DNA of 64,000 nt from Krasilnikoviella flava (lineage in GTDB: Bacteria; Actinomycetota; Actinomycetes; Actinomycetales; Cellulomonadaceae): the NCBI RefSeq assembly GCF_900167525.1, contig NZ_FUZQ01000005.1:384572-448571 (forward strand). Direction: 5' to 3'. The position numbers were made by a program, and so were the translations under genes. This document shows, in pieces, positions 9,617-16,459 of this stretch; positions within the stretch are counted from its first letter, which is position 1; each line of letters begins with the position of its first letter. Below the pieces are notes generated by a model. That model searched no databases, had not been told where the DNA came from, and saw only the letters and a program-made list of their open reading frames with translations.

Positions 9617-10513
9617 ATGGACATCCGGAGCGACCTCCGCGAGTTCCTGACCACCAGACGGGGCAGGCTCACCCCGGCCGACGTCGGGCTCCCCGACTTC
9701 GGCGGCCGCCGACGCGTTCCCGGCCTTCGCCGCGAAGAGGTCGCCCTGATGGCCGGGATGAGCGTCGAGTACTACGTGCGCCTTGAGCGCGGCAACGCCA
9801 CCGGCGTCTCGGAGTCCGTGCTCGAGGGCATCAGCCGCGCCCTGCAGCTCGACGACGCCGAACGCTCCCACCTCTACGACCTCGTGCGAGCGGCGAACGA
9901 AGGGGCGCAGCCCCGCCGCCGCCGAGGCCCCGCCCGGCAGGAGAAGGTCCGCCCGCCCGTGCAGCAGCTCCTCGACGCGATGAGGGACGTCCCCGCTTTT
10001 GTGCAGAACGGACGACTCGACATCCTCGCGATCAACGCACTCGGCCAGGCGGTGTTCTCCGAGATGTACGTCCAACCGCAGCGCCCCGCGAACTTCGGCC
10101 GCTTCGTCTTCCTCGATCCGCGCGCCCAGACCTTCTACCGCGACTGGGACGCTGCCGCCGCCCAGACTGTGGCACTGCTGCGCTCCGAAGCAGGTCGCGC
10201 CCCGCACGATCGTGTCCTGAGCGACCTTGTCGGGGAGCTCAGCGTCAAGAGCCAGGACTTCCGCGCCCTGTGGGCCTCCCACGACGTCCGCCAGCACGAC
10301 ACCGGCATCAAGAGCATCACCCACCCCGTCGTCGGCGACCTCGACCTGCAATACGAGGCGATGGCCCTCGCCTCCGGGCCGGGACTCCAGCTCATCGCCT
10401 ACAGCGCTCCCCCGACCAGCACCACAGCCGACGCCCTCACCATGCTGGCCAGCTGGGCGGCCACGCAGCACGAACGCACCGGCCCGACGTCAGAGTCGAG
10501 CGAGAGCCGCTAG
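9617..10513 (+). CDS. XRE-family transcriptional regulator with MmyB-like ligand-binding domain
   Basis: This 298-aa protein has an N-terminal helix-turn-helix (residues about 8-80, with RRVPGLRREEVALMAGMSVE and YYVRLERG typical of this class). A C-terminal MmyB-like domain (about 105-275) binds a small ligand such as a fatty acid in related structures. Features include VPAFVQNGRLDILAINAL, RFVFLDPRAQTFYRDW and DLDLQYEAM. The ATG is at 9617. The gene is divergent from the SDR-AKR-DUF2255 genes. In actinobacteria such regulators typically control an adjacent SDR or AKR gene, so local repression is likely. Confidence 0.92.
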   Translation: MDIRSDLREFLTTRRGRLTPADVGLPDFGGRRRVPGLRREEVALMAGMSVEYYVRLERGNATGVSESVLEGISRALQLDDAERSHLYDLVRAANEGAQPRRRRGPARQEKVRPPVQQLLDAMRDVPAFVQNGRLDILAINALGQAVFSEMYVQPQRPANFGRFVFLDPRAQTFYRDWDAAAAQTVALLRSEAGRAPHDRVLSDLVGELSVKSQDFRALWASHDVRQHDTGIKSITHPVVGDLDLQYEAMALASGPGLQLIAYSAPPTSTTADALTMLASWAATQHERTGPTSESSESR

Positions 10514-10655
10514 ACCCCTGCCGGGCGCCTGGAACACGGACACTCGGCGCGCAAAGGACTACAGACCGCTCCCTGGTGGCAGCAGCGCGCACCGCTGAGA
10601 CGGGCACGGTCACGCCCGCCCTACCCTGACGAAACACCAGGAGAACAACCGCACC

Positions 10656-11753
10656 ATGACAGACCTCGCAGCGCCCATCTCGTGGGGCGCGTCCCGATCG
10701 GCCAACCGCATCGCGCTGGCCCCGATGACCAACAAGCAGAGCCACTCCGATGGAAGGCTCAGCGACACCGAGATCGCCTGGCTCGCTCGCCGAGCCGCAG
10801 GCGGCTTCGGAACGATCATCACCGGCGGCTACGCGGTCTCGCCGGAGGGAAGAGTCTGGGAGGGGCAGGCCGGCGTCTACTCCGACGACCACATCGCCCC
10901 GCTGGCGCGGCTTGCCACGGCCCTGGCTCCGACAAGCACGCCCGGGATCGTGCAGCTCATCCACGGCGGTTCTCGCTTCACTCCCGAGATCGCGCGCGCT
11001 CAAGGGATCTCGGCATCGGCCGGAAGCAGCTGGCGGTCAGCGACAGACCGCGACGTCGAGCGTCTCGTCGACGCGCACCGCTCCGCGGCCCTCCGCGTGC
11101 AGGCAGCCGGTCTGCAAGGGATCGAGATCCACGCCGCCCACGGTTACCTCCCCGCACAGTTCATCAGCCCGACGGAGAACACCCGCACAGACCAGTGGGG
11201 CGGAGAGCTGAACGCCCGGGCCCGGTTCTTGCGAACGCTCGTGCAGACCGTCCGGTCCGCGGTCGGACCCGAGTTCGTCGTCGGCGTTCGACTCTCCGCA
11301 GAGGACCCGCGGCGCGGCATCACTCCCCAAGAGACGGCAACCATCGCAGGCTGGATCGCGCAGGACGGGATCGACTACCTGCACCTGTCCCTCCGCAATG
11401 CGCTCGCCACATCGGCCGACCACCCGAATACCCACCCCCTCCGCCTCATCCGGGCGGCGATCCCCTGCGAGGCCCGTCTCGTCGTCGCGGGAAAGCTATG
11501 GAGCCCGCAGGACGCCAGACTCGCCCTGGCCCAGGGAGCGGACGTCGTCGCCCTGGGACACGCAGCCATCCACCACCCCGACTGGCCGCAGGAAATGGCC
11601 GATCCGACATGGACCCCGACACCACCACCCACGAGCACAACTCGACTGACCGCGCTCGGAGTCAGCGATCCGTTCCTCCGCTACCTGCGCGAGAACTGGC
11701 CCGAGACGGTCATGGAGGCCGCGCCCAAGGACCGCACCTCTGGTGGGGTGTAA
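10656..11753 (+). CDS. NADH:flavin oxidoreductase, Old Yellow Enzyme family
   Basis: This 365-aa FMN-dependent TIM barrel has the LAPMTNKQS FMN-contact loop (residues about 21-29) and VQLIHGGSRF (about 100-109). It also has GIEIHAAHGYLPAQF (about 157-171, the substrate His pair region) and ENTRTDQWGG, the NNRxDxYGG-type signature. These enzymes reduce activated C=C bonds using NAD(P)H. The ATG at 10656 has AGGAG 11 bp upstream. It follows the MmyB-like regulator in the same direction by 142 bp and fits the redox cargo theme of this segment. Confidence 0.92.
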   Translation: MTDLAAPISWGASRSANRIALAPMTNKQSHSDGRLSDTEIAWLARRAAGGFGTIITGGYAVSPEGRVWEGQAGVYSDDHIAPLARLATALAPTSTPGIVQLIHGGSRFTPEIARAQGISASAGSSWRSATDRDVERLVDAHRSAALRVQAAGLQGIEIHAAHGYLPAQFISPTENTRTDQWGGELNARARFLRTLVQTVRSAVGPEFVVGVRLSAEDPRRGITPQETATIAGWIAQDGIDYLHLSLRNALATSADHPNTHPLRLIRAAIPCEARLVVAGKLWSPQDARLALAQGADVVALGHAAIHHPDWPQEMADPTWTPTPPPTSTTRLTALGVSDPFLRYLRENWPETVMEAAPKDRTSGGV

Positions 11754-11856
11754 CTCCCAGCGTGATGGCCCTGGACTCAAGGCGACCGAGAGAGGAAGCT
11801 GCGCGGCCCTGTCTCCCAGCAAAACCAGCAACGGCGTGGGCGAAGGTTGAGAAGCC

Positions 11857-13419
11857 TCAGCGGCCGTTCGGCCGCCTCACCGTGGACACCGACGGACGCA
11901 CGCGCTCGTCGACGAGGTGCATGTACCCGGTCCAGTCTCGTGCGGCTCGCCTCGTCCAGTTCACGGCCGCTGCGACGCTCAGGCCGAACAGGTCACAGAT
12001 CACCGACGCGGGGAGATCGGCGGCCAGTCCGATGAGGGCGGCATTGCGGGACTGGCGCACGGACAAGCTGTGCGTACGCAGCCGGGCCTGCAGCCCCGTA
12101 AAGGTCACGTGCCCCGCTGTGCCGCGACCAGGGAACAGCCAGCTCGGGGCGTTGGCCCGTGCGTCGATAAGCGGTGCGCCACCGGACGGTATGGGTGCGG
12201 GTAGGCGGGTGAGGATGCGGCCAAGCCTCGGCGGGACTGTGACGGCCGGCGCGCCGGTCGTCGTGCGGAAGGCGGTCACGATGTCCGAGCCGGCCTCGAT
12301 GACCAGGTGGTCGCGGGTGAGCTCGATGATGCGTTGGAGTGGAATCCCGTAGAGCAACAGGAGGGCACCGGCCGCGCGGACATCGTCAGGAATCGACGTG
12401 TCCGTGAGACATCGGCGCAGTTCGGCCCAGCGCCGTTCCTCACTCAGCAAGATCGTGGGTTCGGTTCTCTCGGGGTACGTCACGGTGAGGCGTTCGACCA
12501 GGCTGCGCCGCACCGCCCACCGCAAGAAGTCGCCGGTCGCGGCGCGCTGGGTGTGCGTTGCCTGCTCGAGCCACGCGTCCAGGGTCGGCTGGTCGAGGGC
12601 TCCGAGGGGTACGGCGTTGGATTCGAGCCACTTGAGCAGCGCGCGGACGGCGGCGATTCGTTGCCATGCGGAGCGAAACTGGGGGTAGGTGAAGCGCCCG
12701 GATTCCTCGTACCGTCGCCGTGCCCGGCGCAGGTACCACCACGACGCGTAGGCGCGCACGATCGAACGGGGACTCGGCGCGAGGTCCGCGGTGATCTTCT
12801 CGACGATAACGTCGAGCCGTGCCAGAGGATCCTCGCGCTCAGGAAGGATCTCGAGCTCGACCAGGGTGCGCCGTAGTGACCACACCTCACGCTCGTCGTA
12901 AGTGTCGAGAGCCTCGTGGCTGATCGGGGTGCCTCGGTCGAGGAGTTCCCCCAGGACGCGTGCGCCCCCACGAGGGTTGGTCAGCCATTTCATGACCGAA
13001 CGTGGACGCCGGCTTCCGCGTAGGGCGGTGGTCAATGTCTCGATCGGGCTGCCGGGCGGAGCGTCCCCGAAGGCCGTCCGCAGCTGGTCGCCGAGCGCGC
13101 ATCTGACGCACAGCAGATTCTTGTAGGGCTCTTCGCCACCGCCGCACCGTAGGCAGACGTAGGAGTACCGGTAGCTGCCAGAGCATGGCCCGCAGATCGT
13201 TGGAACGAGGAGTTCGTCGTTGGCGGGCGCGTCTGGGTGGCCGACAAGGACGCGGATCTTCGAGCACGATGCGCAGGGGCGTGGGGTCGATCGACCGCGG
13301 TGGTAGCACGTTGCGCAGACGTGCCCTATGGGCCAGCGTGCCGAGTAGACCCGCATCTGGCCGCAGATCGCGCAGCGCACGGGCAGGCGCTCGTAGGTCT
13401 TGCGGCTCGTCGTCGCCAT
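11857..13419 (-). CDS. Zinc-ribbon protein with degenerate tyrosine-recombinase-like domain
   Basis: This 520-aa protein has five CxxC-type pairs in the first 115 residues (RCAICG, CATCY, CASCS, CGPC, CLRCG and CVRC), forming zinc ribbons. A SAM-like core-binding region follows (about 250-320), then a region resembling a tyrosine recombinase catalytic domain (about 360-500). It has LLLYGIPLQRIIEL (box I position), SWLFPGRGT and RQSRNAALIGLAADLP (box II position). The usual His-x-x-Arg, the LGH motif and the Tyr nucleophile are not recognisable (LFGLS and WTGYM stand there), so it is probably catalytically dead. The ATG (13417-13419) overlaps the XRE stop as ATGA. It likely acts with the integrase upstream. 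Confidence 0.75.
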   Translation of the reverse strand: MATTSRKTYERLPVRCAICGQMRVYSARWPIGHVCATCYHRGRSTPRPCASCSKIRVLVGHPDAPANDELLVPTICGPCSGSYRYSYVCLRCGGGEEPYKNLLCVRCALGDQLRTAFGDAPPGSPIETLTTALRGSRRPRSVMKWLTNPRGGARVLGELLDRGTPISHEALDTYDEREVWSLRRTLVELEILPEREDPLARLDVIVEKITADLAPSPRSIVRAYASWWYLRRARRRYEESGRFTYPQFRSAWQRIAAVRALLKWLESNAVPLGALDQPTLDAWLEQATHTQRAATGDFLRWAVRRSLVERLTVTYPERTEPTILLSEERRWAELRRCLTDTSIPDDVRAAGALLLLYGIPLQRIIELTRDHLVIEAGSDIVTAFRTTTGAPAVTVPPRLGRILTRLPAPIPSGGAPLIDARANAPSWLFPGRGTAGHVTFTGLQARLRTHSLSVRQSRNAALIGLAADLPASVICDLFGLSVAAAVNWTRRAARDWTGYMHLVDERVRPSVSTVRRPNGR

Positions 13420-13748
13420 CAGGCGTGATCGGGACGGCGGATCCTCGTGCGTTGCACGTCGGGTGCGGGTCCGGCTGGCCCGCCGGCGCTGGTCCTCTTG
13501 GCGACCTGCTGGTCGACCACGATGACGCGCAGGAGGTCGTTCGGAGTGCATTGCAGGATGTCGCACAGCGCGGCGAGTGTGTCGGTGCTCAAGCGTTGAG
13601 GTGTGGACGTGACGAGGCGGTAGACCTGCTCGCGAGAGAGGTGAACGCCGCGCTCGGCCAGCAGGGGCACGAGGTCTGTGGTGGCGAACAGTCCCCGTTC
13701 GGCCATGCGCAGGCGCAGGTCCCATTCGACGGCCATCTTCTTGATCAC
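13419..13748 (-). CDS. Small XRE/Cro-type helix-turn-helix protein of the recombinase trio
   Basis: This 109-aa protein has a helix-turn-helix at residues about 10-75 (MAERGLFATTDLVPLLAERG, HLSREQVYRLVTSTPQRLS, LAALCDILQCTPNDLL) and a basic, Pro-rich tail. It is probably a DNA-binding regulator or directionality factor for the flanking recombinases. The GTG at 13746-13748 overlaps the integrase stop (GTGA), with AGGAGG upstream; an ATG four codons later is an alternative. Its own stop overlaps the next start, so all three genes are translationally coupled. Confidence 0.85.
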   Translation of the reverse strand: MIKKMAVEWDLRLRMAERGLFATTDLVPLLAERGVHLSREQVYRLVTSTPQRLSTDTLAALCDILQCTPNDLLRVIVVDQQVAKRTSAGGPAGPAPDVQRTRIRRPDHA

Positions 13749-14893
13749 GGGCCTTCCTCCTCGGGGTCGTGCCACAGGTCTGGTTGGTGGGAGGTGATCG
13801 CTCGGCGTAGCAGCGTATTGCGGTAGGCGTCGGAGACGCCGGTGTAGATGGCAGTGGTGGCGGCATAGGCGTGGCCGACCTGCTCCTGGACGAACCGCTC
13901 GGGGTAGTCGAACTCGACCAAGTGCGTGACGTAGGAGTGCCGCAGGCTGTGCAGGTCGAGTGCCGGGTCCAGTCCCGCGGCATCGCGGGCCCTGGCGAAC
14001 GCGGTGTTGATCCCGCGCCAGTCGAGCCGACTTCGTCGTTCGGTCACCCACACGGCCGGGTGCTTGCCCGGGTCGAAGCGGGGGCGGACGTCCTCGATCC
14101 ACTGGTCGAGGATGGGCACCACCCAGTCCATCTCCGGCACGAGCATGACCGTCCGCCGCTGAGCTGCTCCGCCTCGCCTGGCCTTGCCCCACCGCACGTA
14201 CAACGCCCCGAACCGGCCGAACGCCGGAACCTTGGGATTGCGTCGAAGGTCGTGCAGATCAAGGCCCCACGCCTCGCGTCGCCGCAGCCCGAACGCATAG
14301 ACCGCCTTGAGGATTGCCGCATCGCGCTGGGCTGCGAGGGAACCCTTTCGGCGTCGACGCCGCACCATGTCGACGTTGTCGTCTGCCGCGTCGAACAGGA
14401 GCTGTACCTCGTCATAGGTCAGTGGTCGCCTTCCGGGCGACCCCTCGTACTCGCTGGAGTGCACGACGCTGTTCCACTCGTCGAGCACCTGCTGGGGTGC
14501 TTCACCGAACCGTTCCAAGCACACCGCCACCCACCCGTACCGGGGATCGGTCACGTACTCGAGAAACATCCGCAGGTTGCCGGTGTAGGACCGGGCGGTC
14601 GAGACCTGCCGGGCGCCAGACTGGCCGCTGATGAACGCTTCGACCTCTGCCGCCGTCCACTGCCAGGGGTAGAGGTTCGAGAACTCGACCATGCGCCGCA
14701 CCATCCGAAGACGGTGTCCGATCGTGCTGGCCTTGAGGAACCGCACCCGCTGCTGCCGCGCCCAGCCCTCAAGCATCGCGTCCAGGACCGCGGACTCGGG
14801 CTGAAGCAATCCCAAGCCGTCGACCAGCACCAACCGCGCAGCACCAGGCAATTCCGGCCCTGAGCTCGACTCGGTCACGGTTGCATCTAACAC
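13745..14893 (-). CDS. Tyrosine recombinase/integrase
   Basis: This 382-aa site-specific recombinase has an N-terminal SAM-like DNA-binding region (about residues 35-130). The catalytic domain (about 150-365) has a complete active site: Arg in FGLRRREAW (about 203), Lys in RWGKARRG (about 235), HSLRHSY (about 316-322), VGHAY (about 340) and Tyr in AIYTGVSD (about 349). It cuts and rejoins DNA through the tyrosine. The GTG at 14893 is the only possible start near the N-terminus and has a weak ribosome site. It is first in a three-gene unit and lies about 100 bp from the 15-bp repeat in the ligase 3' end, the typical place for an integrase beside its attachment site. Confidence 0.95.
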   Translation of the reverse strand: MLDATVTESSSGPELPGAARLVLVDGLGLLQPESAVLDAMLEGWARQQRVRFLKASTIGHRLRMVRRMVEFSNLYPWQWTAAEVEAFISGQSGARQVSTARSYTGNLRMFLEYVTDPRYGWVAVCLERFGEAPQQVLDEWNSVVHSSEYEGSPGRRPLTYDEVQLLFDAADDNVDMVRRRRRKGSLAAQRDAAILKAVYAFGLRRREAWGLDLHDLRRNPKVPAFGRFGALYVRWGKARRGGAAQRRTVMLVPEMDWVVPILDQWIEDVRPRFDPGKHPAVWVTERRSRLDWRGINTAFARARDAAGLDPALDLHSLRHSYVTHLVEFDYPERFVQEQVGHAYAATTAIYTGVSDAYRNTLLRRAITSHQPDLWHDPEEEGP

Positions 14894-14951
14894 AACATTG
14901 AGTCATGAGCACAAGGGGCCCTTGTCGGCGGGCCGCCGGTGCTGCAACCGT

Positions 14952-15985
14952 TCACTCTGGCAAGGCGTTTCCGCTGGTCCCGGTGGGTGGCGAGATCTCC
15001 AACGGATGCAACTCTGGACGTAACCGCACGAGGCGCAGGGCGTGCCGGAAGGCGCCGCCCGTCCAGGCGGCTTCGGCGCTGACCTCGATGACGACCGCCT
15101 CGACGAGCGTCAGGACGACCGGGCGGCGACCGTTTCCGAACGTGCCGAACACGCCCGGGGCGACCCGTCTCGGCCAGGGACGGCTGCCGCGTGGCTCCCA
15201 GAGGTGGAGCGCGAGGGCCTGACGGGCGGCCGGCGGGAGCGGAGCGCGACCCACGATGCGCAGCTCTGCCTCGATCGGGAGCCCGGCGACGGCCTCGCGC
15301 GGGGCGGTGCGCGATCCGATCACCGCCCCGCAGAGGACGTCGATGGTGGGGCGCGGTGCTTGATCTCGAGCCGGTCGCGAGGCCCGCCACGGTAGGTCTG
15401 GTCCGCACCCTTGACCACGAGACCCTCCACAGCGGCCACCCCGTAGGTCGCGAACCAACGGCGCGCTTCCTCGACGTCGGTCGTGACGGGCGACAGGTTC
15501 AGGGGCGGGTGCCATGTCTCGGCACGCTCCTCGAGCAGCGCCCGACGCTGGGTACTGTGGCAGGCCTCGCATGTCGTCGCCACCACTGACGAGGATGTCG
15601 AAGACGGCCGGCGAGGCGGGGTGCTCTCGCGCGGACCTCGTTGCCGTGCGTGGCGCGCGCCCCCTGCGCTCCTGGAGGGCGTCGAAGTCCAGGTGTCCTC
15701 CGGACCACACCACCAGCTCGCCGTCGAGCACTGTCCCCTGGGGCCACCTGCTCGATGGCCGCACCGGCGACGTCGGGGAAGCTCGGTGTCAGGTCTGTCC
15801 CCTGTCGCGACCACAGGTCCACCCGGGCGTCGTCGCGCGCGACGACGCAGCGGAAGCCGTCCCACTTCGGTTCATAGAGACACCCTCCGGGGAGCGCGCC
15901 AGCGCAGGGACCTCGTCGACCGGGCGGGCGAGAGCCACCTCGACCGGCAGGACGAACCCCGGCGGCAGGCCCAGGAGTTCGCGGC
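14952..15985 (-). pseudogene. ATP-dependent DNA ligase (LigC/LigD-ligase type), frameshifted
   Basis: Ligase sequence is spread over three frames on this strand. A start-like region (LPPGFVLPVEVALARPVDEVP) is followed, in another frame, by the adenylation motif CLYEPKWDGFRCVV with the catalytic Lys. Then come GTVLDGELVVW (motif III) and LDFDALQERRG, VFDILV, then in a third frame ALLEERAETW, LSPVTTDVEEARRWF and GLVVKGADQTY. A return to the second frame gives the OB-domain end (EAELRIVGR, FRHALRLVRLRPELHPLEI). At least four frame changes are needed and no start codon is evident, so it is a pseudogene. The 3' end carries repeat B. Confidence 0.85.
14996..15023 (+). repeat. Repeat B, right copy in ligase 3' end (possible attachment site)
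   Basis: This is the 28-bp partner of 6872-6899 (25/28 identical, exact core 15009-15023). It encodes LRPELHPLEI of the ligase C-terminus on the minus strand and sits about 100 bp upstream of the integrase start. Confidence 0.75.
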
Positions 15986-16038
15986 CACGACGTCTCGTCG
16001 TATCCCCGCGCAGCCCCGGACGGCGACCCGGGACGGGA

Positions 16039-16073
16039 AAGACCCCCGACCTGTCCCACAGGTCGGGGGTCTT
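16039..16073. terminator. Strong bidirectional hairpin terminator
   Basis: Perfect 16-bp arms (16039-16054 and 16058-16073) with a CCC loop. On the minus strand it follows the tRNA-like remnant, as expected for a tRNA terminator. Confidence 0.85.
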
Positions 16074-16080
16074 CTCGTGA

Positions 16081-16102
16081 GGTGGCCGACACCGGGTTCG
16101 AG
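16081..16102 (-). pseudogene. tRNA 3'-end remnant
   Basis: On the minus strand the bases read as the last T-loop/acceptor part of a tRNA: a TCGAAC loop, CCGGT stem half, GTCGGCC acceptor half, then A. No matching 5' part can be built upstream, so only about 20 nt survive, next to a terminator hairpin. It may be an old attachment site or a decayed tRNA gene. Confidence 0.45.
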
Positions 16103-16459
16103 CAAGCAACGTCCGCTGCTCTGACCAGCATCGACGATGCTTCTGAACCTGCCGTGGGCCACCGGATGGGCCCACGATTCGCAGCTCGGGAGAGCCGGAC
16201 TCACCACTGGGGCGGTCGCCGTACGGGCATCCGCCACAGTCACCTCAGCGGCTGGAGAGCGGTCTCTGCGGCATTCTGCAGAGACCGCTGCGGCTCGGCC
16301 AGACCTGGGTGAATTGGAGGCTCGGCGCGCCTTGGGTCGGGACAGGGCTCCGGGCCTGCTCCTAGACTTGAGGCGAGACGTCCGTTGGGTTGTCGCCGAA
16401 CAGGACGCTGCCAATATGCCGGCTGTTCGCAGTGACGGCAGAGAGCCACGGGTCAGAGG
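16103..16459. other. Intergenic region upstream of LAL regulator
   Basis: No gene seen. It holds a strong inverted repeat at 16258-16289 and probably the regulator's promoter. Confidence 0.5.
16258..16289. promoter_or_regulatory. 12-bp perfect inverted repeat upstream of LAL regulator
   Basis: Arms AGCGGTCTCTGC (16258-16269) and its exact complement (16278-16289) are separated by 8 bp, about 170 bp before the LuxR-type gene. No T-run follows, so an operator is more likely than a terminator. Confidence 0.4.
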
